A stretch of 64,000 bases of DNA from Pantoea sp. CCBC3-3-1. GTDB taxonomy: Bacteria; Pseudomonadota; Gammaproteobacteria; Enterobacterales; Enterobacteriaceae. Positions 56,531-64,000 of the stretch are shown in pieces (the first letter of the stretch is position 1; each line of letters starts with the position of its first letter). The stretch is taken from NCBI RefSeq assembly GCF_007981265.1, contig NZ_CP034363.1, positions 186,001-250,000 of the forward strand. The letters are read 5' to 3'. Under the pieces are notes generated by a model. That model saw only the letters and a list, made by a program, of their open reading frames with translations, did not search any database and had not been told where the DNA came from. The translations under genes and the position numbers were made by a program.

Positions 56531-56620
56531 ACTCTTGTTCCCTTCGCAGGTACTAACCTGATCAGGTTCCGCGGATCCCGAATGAACGGTCTCAGCCCCT
56601 AAGGGCACTCCGACAAGAAG
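56531..56620 (-). promoter_or_regulatory. TPP riboswitch (THI element) of the thiCEFSGH operon
   Basis: On the - strand: CTTGTCGGAGTGCC, then GGGGCTGAGACCG, GGGATCCGCGGAACCTGATC and GGTTAGTACCTGCGAAGGGA ending ACAAG. These are the conserved parts of the TPP aptamer, and the terminal CTTGT/ACAAG close P1. The thiC start is about 96 bases further on, so ligand binding can hide the ribosome-binding site or terminate transcription. Confidence 0.95.
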
Positions 56621-56742
56621 AATTCTGCTGCCCGTAAGCAAACAGAACGACAGTGGCTGGCACAGGGCGAACCACCTGTATTGCCCATTCAGCATAAAGG
56701 GGCTTTTTTAAAACTACAAGGATTTTACATTTTCATAACGAC

Positions 56743-57249
56743 TTACGCCGGACGAACAATGGCCTCATCATTAGCTGCGTCTTGCTTTACCGTACCTTTC
56801 TCTAAGGCCAGCTGGATGAATTTATCTTCCAGGGTAAAACGCGCTTCCAGCGCTTCGCCAACTTCTGACAGCGCCTGCTGAAACTCCATGCAGTTGTTGT
56901 GATCGATAGCGTTTTCCAGATGAGTATCATAAATACGCATAATCAGTTCAGTATTGGCCTGCAAAGAGGGATAGATTAGCGCGGCTTTGGCCAGCTGTTC
57001 CGTACCTTCCATCTCTTCGATAAAGCGTTCATAAGCGGTAAAGTGGCCGGTAGAAAGATAATCGACCAGGCTTTGACAAAAGGTATCCAGCGCGTTTTCG
57101 TCGAGCGTACTCAGCGAATCCTTGTTAGGCTTGATGCCAACCATTTGATAATAAGCGATGAGTAATTGCTTACGTGAGTGCAGACAAAAGTCTACCAGGT
57201 CGCTACATCCGCCTACGCGCGAGGCCAGAACTTCTAACTGGTTAAGCAT
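56743..57249 (-). CDS. rsd: regulator of sigma D, Rsd
   Basis: Binds free sigma-70 in stationary phase and releases core polymerase to alternative sigma factors. The 168-residue all-helical protein has TDLVDFCLHSRKQLLIAYYQ-like GGCSDLVDFCLHSRKQLL and FCQSLVDYLSTGHFTAYERF. Divergent from nudC; same neighbours as in E. coli. About ten residues longer than the E. coli protein at the C-terminus. Confidence 0.94.
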   Translation of the reverse strand: MLNQLEVLASRVGGCSDLVDFCLHSRKQLLIAYYQMVGIKPNKDSLSTLDENALDTFCQSLVDYLSTGHFTAYERFIEEMEGTEQLAKAALIYPSLQANTELIMRIYDTHLENAIDHNNCMEFQQALSEVGEALEARFTLEDKFIQLALEKGTVKQDAANDEAIVRPA

Positions 57250-57325
57250 GAGTGACTCCGTGAGTGATATTTAACAATGTCTAATCCCAATCCAGTAAGT
57301 TTGTGAAGCTGAGGATGAGCAATTT

Positions 57326-58099
57326 ATGGAAGTTGAGATTTCAAGCGTAGACGCTGGCTGGTGGGTTGTCAGCCACGACCATAAACTATGGTTGCCAAAA
57401 GGTCAATTACCGTACGGTTCTGCGCAAAACCTGGAACTTACAGGCAAAAAAGCGTCGGTAATTGGTGAGTGGCAGGGCGAGCCCGTTTACCTGATTTGTG
57501 AAAGCCGGTCTGATGAAATGGGTTCCCTGCGACAAATCCTCGATCAGGATGTTGGCCTGTTCCAGCTGGCCGGGCGCGGTATTCAGCTCGCGGAGTTCTA
57601 TCGCTCACACAAATTTTGCGGCTATTGCGGGCACCCCATGCACCTCAGTAAAACCGAGCGGGCTTGCCTTTGCGGACACTGCCGTCAGCGTTATTATCCG
57701 CAGATAGCGCCCTGCATCATTGTGGCAATCCGCCGTGGCGACGAAATCCTGCTGGCCCAACACACAAAACATCGTAACAACGTCTATACCGTGCTGGCGG
57801 GCTTCGTTGAAGTCGGCGAAACGCTGGAGCAAACCGTTGCGCGTGAAGTGATGGAAGAAAGCGGCATCAAAGTTAAAAATCTGCGCTATGTTTCCTCGCA
57901 GCCGTGGCCTTTCCCTCAATCGTTAATGATGGCGTTTATGGCTGACTACGACAGTGGCGAGATCGTCATCGATCCGAAAGAGCTGCTCGATGCGGGCTGG
58001 TATCGCTTTGATGCACTGCCGCAGCTGCCGCCAGCGGGCACGGTTGCCCGTCGACTGATTGAGGACACGGTTGCCCTCTGCCGCGCCGAAGCGGAATAA
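57326..58099 (+). CDS. nudC: NAD-capped RNA hydrolase / NADH pyrophosphatase NudC
   Basis: Nudix enzyme of 257 residues that removes NAD caps from RNA and splits NADH. It has a zinc-binding cysteine set (FCGYCGHPM, then [12 protein letters not shown], about residues 98-130), and the Nudix box [20 protein letters not shown] with EES for metal, followed by [18 protein letters not shown], the NudC-specific adenine-binding motif. ATG 57326 is preceded by GAGGATGAGCAA. Confidence 0.96.
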   Translation: MEVEISSVDAGWWVVSHDHKLWLPKGQLPYGSAQNLELTGKKASVIGEWQGEPVYLICESRSDEMGSLRQILDQDVGLFQLAGRGIQLAEFYRSHKFCGYCGHPMHLSKTERACLCGHCRQRYYPQIAPCIIVAIRRGDEILLAQHTKHRNNVYTVLAGFVEVGETLEQTVAREVMEESGIKVKNLRYVSSQPWPFPQSLMMAFMADYDSGEIVIDPKELLDAGWYRFDALPQLPPAGTVARRLIEDTVALCRAEAE

Positions 58100-58139
58100 C
58101 TGATATACTGTGCCCCTGAATGAAAAAGAGCCCTGAAGA

Positions 58140-59207
58140 ATGAGTGAACTGAAGAACGATCGTTATTTGCGCGCCCTGCTGCGCCAGCCAGTAGACGTAA
58201 CGCCAGTATGGATGATGCGCCAGGCGGGGCGTTATTTGCCAGAATATAAAGCAACGCGCGCCGTGGCCGGTGACTTTATGTCGCTGTGCAAAAACGCCGA
58301 GCTGGCTTGTGAAGTGACGCTACAACCGCTGCGGCGCTATGCGCTGGACGCGGCGATCCTGTTCTCCGATATTCTGACCATCCCGGACGCCATGGGATTA
58401 GGGCTCTACTTTGAAGCCGGTGAAGGGCCGCGATTCTCCTCGCCAGTCACCTGCCGCGCCGATGTGGAAAAACTGCCTGTCCCCGATCCTGAGCAGGAAC
58501 TGGGTTATGTGATGAACGCGGTGCGTACCATTCGCAAAAATCTTAACGGCGAAGTGCCGCTGATCGGTTTCTCCGGCAGTCCGTGGACGCTGGCGACCTA
58601 CATGGTTGAAGGCGGCAGCAGCAAAGCGTTTACCAAACTGAAAAAGATGATGTATGCGGATCCGCAGACGCTGCATCTGATGCTGGATAAGTTAGCAGAC
58701 AGCGTTACGCTTTATCTGAATGCGCAGATCCGGGCGGGCGCGCAGTCGCTGATGATTTTTGATACCTGGGGCGGCGTGCTGACGGGGCGTGATTATCTCG
58801 AATTCTCGCTGCATTACATGCATAAAATCGTCGATGGCCTGATCCGTGAAAACGATGGCCGTCGCGTACCCGTAACGCTCTTTACCAAGGGCGGTGGGCA
58901 ATGGCTGGAAGCGATGGCGGCGACCGGTTGTGATGCGCTGGGTCTGGACTGGACCACCGATATTGCCGACGCGCGCCGTCGCGTAGGCGATAAAGTGGCG
59001 CTACAGGGTAATATGGATCCGTCCATGCTGTACGCAGAGCCTGCCCGTATCGAACAGGAAGTGGCGACAATTCTTCAGGGCTTCGGCCAGGGGAACGGTC
59101 ACGTATTTAACCTCGGTCACGGCATTCATCAGGATGTTCCGCCAGAACACGCCGGTGTTTTCGTGGAGGCCGTACACAAACTGTCACGTCAATATCACCA
59201 GGGATAA
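58140..59207 (+). CDS. hemE: uroporphyrinogen decarboxylase
   Basis: Cytoplasmic enzyme that removes four carboxyls from uroporphyrinogen III to give coproporphyrinogen III in haem synthesis. The 355-residue barrel has [19 protein letters not shown] near residue 22, the substrate-holding Arg/Asp ([20 protein letters not shown]) and the C-terminal [12 protein letters not shown]. It ends two bases before nfi, so both share a transcript. Confidence 0.97.
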   Translation: MSELKNDRYLRALLRQPVDVTPVWMMRQAGRYLPEYKATRAVAGDFMSLCKNAELACEVTLQPLRRYALDAAILFSDILTIPDAMGLGLYFEAGEGPRFSSPVTCRADVEKLPVPDPEQELGYVMNAVRTIRKNLNGEVPLIGFSGSPWTLATYMVEGGSSKAFTKLKKMMYADPQTLHLMLDKLADSVTLYLNAQIRAGAQSLMIFDTWGGVLTGRDYLEFSLHYMHKIVDGLIRENDGRRVPVTLFTKGGGQWLEAMAATGCDALGLDWTTDIADARRRVGDKVALQGNMDPSMLYAEPARIEQEVATILQGFGQGNGHVFNLGHGIHQDVPPEHAGVFVEAVHKLSRQYHQG

Positions 59208-59209
59208 TT

Positions 59210-59878
59210 ATGGATATTCAGGCATTAAAGCAGGAGCAGATGACTCGCGCGGCTGAGATCGTGCGTGAAGATGATTTTGAAGTAATGCCGCCGCGCTACA
59301 TCGGTGGTGCGGATGTGGGATTCGAACAGGGCGGAGAAGTGACTCGTGCCGCGCTGGTCATCCTTGAATACCCCTCATTGAAGCTGGTTGAGCATCGGGT
59401 GGCGCGTATCGCCACCACGATGCCCTATATCCCCGGATTCCTCTCTTTCCGCGAATACCCCGCGTTGCTGGCTGCCTGGGCGCTGCTGGAGCAAAAGCCC
59501 GATCTGCTGTTTGTCGATGGGCACGGCATCGCACATCCTCGCCGCCTGGGCGTTGCCAGCCATTTTGGCCTGCTGGTGGACGTGCCGACCATCGGTGTCG
59601 CCAAACGGCGCCTGTGCGGTAAGTTTGAAGCGCTGGAAGAAGAACCGGGCGCGCGTCAGCCGCTGTTCGACAAGGGCGAGCAGATTGGCTGGGTGCTGCG
59701 CAGCAAACGACGCTGTAATCCGCTCTTTATTTCCTCCGGCCACCGCGTCAGTGCCGATACCGCGCTGCACTGGGTGGAAACCTGTTTGCAAGGCTATCGT
59801 CTGCCGGAACCGACTCGCTGGGCCGATGCGGTGGCGTCACAACGGCCTGCCTTTGTCCGCTTTCAACAGCAGGGTTAA
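59210..59878 (+). CDS. nfi: deoxyribonuclease V (endonuclease V)
   Basis: Repair endonuclease that cuts one base 3' to deoxyinosine. The 222-residue protein has the catalytic Asp in [48 protein letters not shown] and the later [10 protein letters not shown]. Immediately after hemE, the E. coli order hemE-nfi-yjaG-hupA being kept. Confidence 0.96.
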   Translation: MDIQALKQEQMTRAAEIVREDDFEVMPPRYIGGADVGFEQGGEVTRAALVILEYPSLKLVEHRVARIATTMPYIPGFLSFREYPALLAAWALLEQKPDLLFVDGHGIAHPRRLGVASHFGLLVDVPTIGVAKRRLCGKFEALEEEPGARQPLFDKGEQIGWVLRSKRRCNPLFISSGHRVSADTALHWVETCLQGYRLPEPTRWADAVASQRPAFVRFQQQG

Positions 59879-59944
59879 CGGTGTGAGGCGCACGCTTTTC
59901 AGTTACACTGCAGGCCGCGCATTTTTCGTTTAAGAGATCCCAAC

Positions 59945-60535
59945 ATGATACGTAATCCGATTCACCTGCGGTTGGAAAAGCTGGAAAGCTGGCAGCACGT
60001 GACTTTTATGGCCTGCTTGTGTGAACGCATGTATCCCAACTACTGGGCATTTTGCCAGCAAACTGGTTTTGGCGAAGGGCAGCTTTATCGCCGCATCCTC
60101 GATCTGATCTGGGAAACGCTGGTGGTTAAAGATGCCAAAGTGAATTTCGATTCGCAGCTGGAAAAGCTGGAAGAAGCGATCCCGGCCGCAGAAGATTACG
60201 ATCTGTACGGCGTGTATCCAGCAATCGATGCCTGTGTGGCATTGAGCGAATTGCTGCATTCACGTTTAAGCGGTGAGACCCTGGCTCATGCGATTGCCGT
60301 TAGCGAAGCGTCAATCACCAGCGTTGCCATGCTGGAAATGACCCAGGCTGAACGCGAAATGACCGAAGAAGAGCTAAAAGCGAACCCGGCTGTAGAAGAA
60401 GAGTGGGACATTCAGTGGGAGATTTTCCGCCTGCTTAGTGCCTGTGAAGAAAGGGACCTGGAACTGATAAAAGGACTGCGTTCTGACCTGCGAGAATCAG
60501 GGATTAGCAACATCGGTATAAATTTTCAGCAGTAA
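59945..60535 (+). CDS. yjaG: DUF416 family protein YjaG
   Basis: A 196-residue cytoplasmic, mostly helical protein of unknown function, same length as E. coli YjaG. Conserved segments are HLRLEKLESWQHVTFMACLC, ERMYPNYWAFCQQTGFGEG and ILDLIWETLVVKDAKVN. It lies between nfi and hupA as in other enterobacteria; no clear own promoter was seen. No functional clue beyond this conserved position. Confidence 0.93.
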   Translation: MIRNPIHLRLEKLESWQHVTFMACLCERMYPNYWAFCQQTGFGEGQLYRRILDLIWETLVVKDAKVNFDSQLEKLEEAIPAAEDYDLYGVYPAIDACVALSELLHSRLSGETLAHAIAVSEASITSVAMLEMTQAEREMTEEELKANPAVEEEWDIQWEIFRLLSACEERDLELIKGLRSDLRESGISNIGINFQQ

Positions 60536-60589
60536 GGCGATAAAACGTGACTTCAGGCCTGATTTGTAGCGCCTTAAGGCTTCACATTC

Positions 60590-60618
60590 GCCCCCAGTCT
60601 GGTCTACATTTGGGGGGC
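60590..60618 (+). other. C/G-run hairpin between yjaG and hupA
   Basis: GCCCCCA (60590-60596) pairs with TGGGGGGC (60611-60618) with one bulged G, around a 14-base loop. It lies 55 bases after yjaG and 105 before hupA. A following TGAAAAATG lacks a T-run, so it is at best a weak terminator; the hupA promoter would lie after or around it. Confidence 0.5.
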
Positions 60619-60722
60619 TGAAAAATGTGGCTATCGGTGCGTGTATGCAGGAGAGTTCCAATACTGGTTTTTCCCTCGCACTTGATGCTTAGCAAGCGAT
60701 AAATACACTGTAAGGATAACTT

Positions 60723-60995
60723 ATGAACAAGACTCAACTGATTGATGTAATTGCGGACAAAGCGGACCTGTCTAAGACCCAGGCTAAAGCTGCTCTGGAA
60801 TCCACCCTGGCTGCGATTACTGAGTCTCTGAAAGAAGGTGATGCTGTACAACTGGTTGGTTTTGGTACCTTTAAAGTTAACCACCGTGCTGAGCGTACTG
60901 GCCGCAACCCGCAGACTGGCAATGAAATCAAAATTGCAGCTGCAAACGTACCGGCATTCGTTTCTGGTAAAGCACTGAAAGACGCTGTTAAGTAA
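60723..60995 (+). CDS. hupA: DNA-binding protein HU-alpha
   Basis: Nucleoid protein of 90 residues, forming homo- and heterodimers with HU-beta. Starts [20 protein letters not shown] and has the DNA-binding arm [30 protein letters not shown] precedes ATG 60723. Followed by a terminator-like hairpin. Codon use is typical of highly expressed genes. Confidence 0.98.
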   Translation: MNKTQLIDVIADKADLSKTQAKAALESTLAAITESLKEGDAVQLVGFGTFKVNHRAERTGRNPQTGNEIKIAAANVPAFVSGKALKDAVK

Positions 60996-61015
60996 GCTGA
61001 CAGTGAAAGGTTTTA

Positions 61016-61043
61016 AACAGGGGGGCGCTCTGCCCCTTTTGTT
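61016..61043 (+). terminator. rho-independent terminator after hupA
   Basis: AACAGGGGGGC pairs with GCCCC and TTTTGTT (61016-61043) around GCTCT. The T-rich end follows the stem directly, 20 bases after the stop. Confidence 0.75.
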
Positions 61044-61124
61044 AAAACTGGTTTCTCCCCGTTTTTTTCTGACTGCCTCATTCCCACTGACGGCAGCTTC
61101 CCTGCTCTCATTGTGTGACGCACT

Positions 61125-61787
61125 ATGATTCGCTCCCGGTTCTTTCTGCTTTCCTCATTGACAGTGATAATGCTTGCCGGTTGCAGTTCCCGTCCCGCGC
61201 ATCCTGACTTTAGCGCCAGCGGCTATCTTGCCGATCGCGGTGCAGTACGTATCTGGCGTAAAGAGCGTGATTCGCACGTTACCCGTCTGATGACGGTCTA
61301 TACCCCTTTCAATGGCCCGGCGGTGGAAACCACCGACTATCAGTGGCAGCAGGACAAACTGATCTCTATTGAGCGGCATATTGCGGGTGAGCATCCTGAA
61401 AGCGTAACGATGCGCTTTGATCAGGATGGCAGCCTGAGCTTTATGCAGCGGCAGCTGGAAGACAGGCGTGAAGCCCTGTCAGCAGATGCGATCGCGTTAT
61501 ATCAGTATGATGCCGGACGCATGCTAACCGTCAGCGATGATTTATTGAAAGGACGCGTGGTTTTGCAGCAGGGACACTGGAAGCCATCAGGCACGGTGAC
61601 GTTTTGTCAGAAAGGAACCCGTCATCCCAGCTTTGACCGCTATGCCGCGAGCTATATTACGCAGCATCAGCAGGAATCGGGTAAACCGCTCAGTATTGCC
61701 TGGCTGGAAGCACCAGGCGGCACGCAGCTGCTACTGGTTTCCGCAGATGATATATGTCCTGCTCAGCCAACAGCTGAAGATTTCTGA
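61125..61787 (+). CDS. yjaH: DUF1481 family lipoprotein YjaH
   Basis: Predicted envelope lipoprotein of 220 residues. Signal peptide with lipobox LAGC (Cys near residue 20) followed by SSRP. The mature part has a beta-rich pattern (AVRIWRKERDSHVTRLMTVY, LEDRREALSADAIALYQYDA). Function unknown. Position between hupA and purD agrees with E. coli yjaH, but the zraPSR genes found there are absent. Confidence 0.9.
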   Translation: MIRSRFFLLSSLTVIMLAGCSSRPAHPDFSASGYLADRGAVRIWRKERDSHVTRLMTVYTPFNGPAVETTDYQWQQDKLISIERHIAGEHPESVTMRFDQDGSLSFMQRQLEDRREALSADAIALYQYDAGRMLTVSDDLLKGRVVLQQGHWKPSGTVTFCQKGTRHPSFDRYAASYITQHQQESGKPLSIAWLEAPGGTQLLLVSADDICPAQPTAEDF

Positions 61788-61800
61788 GGCGCAAGCGCAA

Positions 61801-61822
61801 AGGGCCGAATTGCTCCGGCCCT
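61801..61822 (-). terminator. hairpin between convergent yjaH and purD
   Basis: AGGGCCG (61801-61807) and CGGCCCT (61816-61822) pair around eight bases in the 43-bp gap. On the - strand a TTTGCG follows, so it mainly serves the purHD transcript. Confidence 0.6.
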
Positions 61823-61830
61823 CATGCAGA

Positions 61831-63111
61831 CTACTTACGGCCAATCGCACGATAGCCAATATCGCTACGGCTGAAGCTTTTATTCCATGAAATATGTTTA
61901 GCCAGTTCGTAAGCATGCTTCTGCGCGGCAGCAACATCCTCACCCAGCGCGGTCACGCACAGTACGCGCCCACCGTTAGTCACGACTAAATCATCCTGCA
62001 TTTTTGTGCCAGCATGGAAGACCTTGCCGTCCGGCGTCTCTTCCAGCGGCAGACCATGAATCTGATCGCCGGTACCGTAATCGCCAGGATAACCGCCTGC
62101 CGCCAGTACCACGCCGAGAGAAGGGCGAGGATCCCAGACGGAATCCTTGCTGTCCAGCTTGCCATCTACGGCTGCCAGGCAAAGATCGACCAGATCCGAC
62201 TTCAACCGCAGCATGATTGGCTGCGTTTCCGGATCGCCAAAACGACAGTTGAATTCAATGACCTTGGGTTGACCGCTCTTATCGATCATCAGGCCAGCAT
62301 AGAGGAAGCCGGTATAGACGTTGCCTTCGGCTGCCATACCGCGAACGGTTGGCCAAATCACTTCATCCATCACGCGCTGGTGGATTTCGTCGGTAACGAC
62401 CGGGGCTGGCGAGTAAGCCCCCATGCCGCCAGTGTTCGGGCCGGTATCGCCATCGCCAACGCGTTTGTGATCCTGGCTGGTTGCCATGGGCAGCACGTTC
62501 TCGCCGTCAACCATCACAATAAAGCTGGCTTCTTCACCGTCGAGGAACTCTTCGACAACAATACGGTGGCCCGCATCGCCAAAGGCGTTGCCCGCCAGCA
62601 TATCCTGAATCGCGTCTTCTGCTTCCTGTAGCGTCATCGCCACAATCACGCCTTTGCCCGCAGCCAGACCATCAGCTTTGATCACAATGGGGGCGCCTTT
62701 ACTGCGCGTATAGGCAAGAGCCGCTTCGACATCAGTAAAGTTCTGGTATTCGGCCGTTGGGATCTGATGGCGAGCCAGGAAATCTTTGGTAAAAGCTTTA
62801 GAGCCTTCAAGCTGCGCAGCAGCCTGCGTAGGGCCAAAGATCTTCAGGCCAGCGGCACGGAAAGCATCTACCACGCCGATAACCAGCGGTGCTTCCGGGC
62901 CGACAATGGTCAGATCGATTTTTTCATTTTGTGCAAAGCTCAGCAGGGCAGGGATATCGGTAGCGCTGATAGCAACGTTCTGTAAAGCAGGCTCAAGTGC
63001 CGTACCCGCATTGCCTGGCGCGACAAACACCGTTTCCGCCAGCGGTGACTGGGACGCTTTCCATGCCAGCGCGTGCTCGCGACCGCCATTGCCAATAACT
63101 AAAATTTTCAT
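61831..63111 (-). CDS. purD: phosphoribosylamine-glycine ligase
   Basis: ATP-grasp enzyme for the second step of purine synthesis, giving GAR. The 426-residue product begins MKILVIGNGGREHALAWKAS and shows IVIKADGLAAGKGVIVAM (ATP-grasp), NTGGMGAYSPAPV and EFNCRFGDPETQPIM. ATG 63111 lies 15 bases after the purH stop, so both come from one leftward purHD operon. Confidence 0.97.
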   Translation of the reverse strand: MKILVIGNGGREHALAWKASQSPLAETVFVAPGNAGTALEPALQNVAISATDIPALLSFAQNEKIDLTIVGPEAPLVIGVVDAFRAAGLKIFGPTQAAAQLEGSKAFTKDFLARHQIPTAEYQNFTDVEAALAYTRSKGAPIVIKADGLAAGKGVIVAMTLQEAEDAIQDMLAGNAFGDAGHRIVVEEFLDGEEASFIVMVDGENVLPMATSQDHKRVGDGDTGPNTGGMGAYSPAPVVTDEIHQRVMDEVIWPTVRGMAAEGNVYTGFLYAGLMIDKSGQPKVIEFNCRFGDPETQPIMLRLKSDLVDLCLAAVDGKLDSKDSVWDPRPSLGVVLAAGGYPGDYGTGDQIHGLPLEETPDGKVFHAGTKMQDDLVVTNGGRVLCVTALGEDVAAAQKHAYELAKHISWNKSFSRSDIGYRAIGRK

Positions 63112-63126
63112 TGTTCTGTTCCTTAA

Positions 63127-64000
63127 TTAATGGCGGAAGTGGCGCATATCGGTAAAGATCATCGCGATATCATGTTCGTCAGCCGCAGCGATAACCTCTT
63201 CGTCACGGATTGAACCACCAGGCTGAATAACACAGCTCACGCCAGCCGCCGCCGCCGCATCAATACCGTCACGGAACGGGAAGAAGGCGTCGGAAGCCAT
63301 CGCGCAGCCTTCCACAATCAGGCCTTCGTCTTTCGCTTTGATCCCGGCGATTTTTGCCGAGTACACGCGGCTCATCTGGCCGGCGCCGATGCCCACGGTC
63401 ATATTGTCACGGGCATAGACAATGGCATTGGACTTCACAAACTTGGCAACCTTCCAGCAGAACAGCGCATCACGCAGTTCCTGCTCGGTCGGCTGGCGTT
63501 TGCTGACCACGCGCAGCTGGCTTTCGCCGACCATGCCCAGGTCGCGATCCTGTACCAGCAGACCGCCGTTGACGCGTTTGAAATCCAGACCGGCCTGGCG
63601 TTGCTGCCACTGTCCACAGGTCAGCACGCGAACGTTCTGTTTGGCAGCGGTAACGTGCAGCGCGGCTTCAGTGGCGGAAGGGGCAATGATAACTTCGACA
63701 AACTGACGGCTGATGATTGCCTGAGCGGTCGCTTCGTCCAGTTCGCGGTTGAACGCGATAATGCCGCCGAAGGCTGAAGTCGGATCGGTTTTGTAAGCCA
63801 GCTCGTAAGCATTCAAAATCGAGCCACCAACCGCGACGCCACAAGGATTGGCATGCTTCACGATTACGCAGGCGGGCTCACTGAATTCTTTTACGCATTC
63901 CAGTGCTGCATCGGTGTCAGCAATGTTGTTATAGGAAAGCGCTTTGCCCTGAACCTGTTGCGCAGTAGCGACAGAGGCTTCAGAAACATTCTCTTCTATA
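63127..64000 (-). CDS. purH: bifunctional AICAR transformylase/IMP cyclohydrolase, 5' partial
   Basis: Catalyses the last two steps to IMP. The frame is open from its stop at 63127 to the right edge, so the N-terminal part (IMP cyclohydrolase and beginning of the transformylase) lies outside. The visible part holds [11 protein letters not shown] (the transformylase signature with catalytic Lys-His), [20 protein letters not shown], and [20 protein letters not shown], ending [11 protein letters not shown]. First gene of the purHD operon. Confidence 0.97.
   Translation of the reverse strand, partial: IEENVSEASVATAQQVQGKALSYNNIADTDAALECVKEFSEPACVIVKHANPCGVAVGGSILNAYELAYKTDPTSAFGGIIAFNRELDEATAQAIISRQFVEVIIAPSATEAALHVTAAKQNVRVLTCGQWQQRQAGLDFKRVNGGLLVQDRDLGMVGESQLRVVSKRQPTEQELRDALFCWKVAKFVKSNAIVYARDNMTVGIGAGQMSRVYSAKIAGIKAKDEGLIVEGCAMASDAFFPFRDGIDAAAAAGVSCVIQPGGSIRDEEVIAAADEHDIAMIFTDMRHFRH

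Overview
The window is 64 kb of an enterobacterial chromosome (Enterobacterales). The right half has the E. coli-type order tRNA-Thr/Tyr/Gly/Thr, tufB, secE-nusG, rplKAJL, rpoBC, then thiCEFSGH, rsd, nudC, hemE, nfi, yjaG, hupA, yjaH, purD, purH. Protein lengths match that group (CoaA 316, RpoB 1342, RpoC 1406 with GTG start, L11 142, L1 234, L10 165, L7/L12 121 residues). The absence of zraPSR between yjaH and purD, the T6SS type and the mostly CCA proline codons in the most expressed genes suggest a plant- or environment-associated genus such as Erwinia or Pantoea. That genus-level placement is inference.

Region 1 (1-17.3 kb): most of a type VI secretion cluster on the + strand: tssH/clpV (5' end outside the window), tssB, tssC, hcp, tssJ, tssK, tssL (with OmpA-like tail), tssM, vgrG, PAAR, an FHA-like gene, tagJ and tssE. 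tssA, tssF and tssG are not in the window. No effector/immunity pair follows vgrG-PAAR. A possible sigma-54 site lies before hcp and a large hairpin after it.

Region 2 (17.4-25.2 kb): an SRPBCC protein, then a leftward carbohydrate-uptake locus: SIS isomerase/deglycase-like, ROK kinase, solute-binding protein, two permeases and an ATPase. A divergent DeoR-family repressor faces it. The shared 191-bp intergenic region carries two near-identical palindromes 104 bp apart; one fills the -35/-10 spacer of a good promoter. This is the best candidate for an uncharacterised pathway here.

Region 3 (25.2-34.5 kb): accessory genes: ABC exporter, COG3146-type protein, sugar-acid MFS transporter with a LysR regulator, MarA/SoxS-like regulator, YqhA, an alpha/beta hydrolase, then coaA. 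In E. coli the position next to coaA is held by murB-birA, so the block to the left of coaA is rearranged or inserted.

Region 4 (35.1-49.5 kb): translation and transcription core. Four tRNAs and tufB lie behind a stringent-type promoter, followed by secE-nusG, rplKA, rplJL and rpoBC with L1- and L10-type leaders and an attenuator before rpoB. Two features stand out: an ERIC-like element between rplA and the L10 leader, and a 54-nt near-perfect hairpin between rpoB and rpoC.

Region 5 (49.5-64 kb): an AT-rich 0.5-kb spacer and an orphan capsule-type glycosyltransferase, then the thiamine operon behind a TPP riboswitch, rsd, nudC, hemE-nfi, yjaG, hupA, yjaH and the leftward purHD pair, with purH running off the right edge. 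No rRNA, CRISPR array, insertion sequence or phage was seen.
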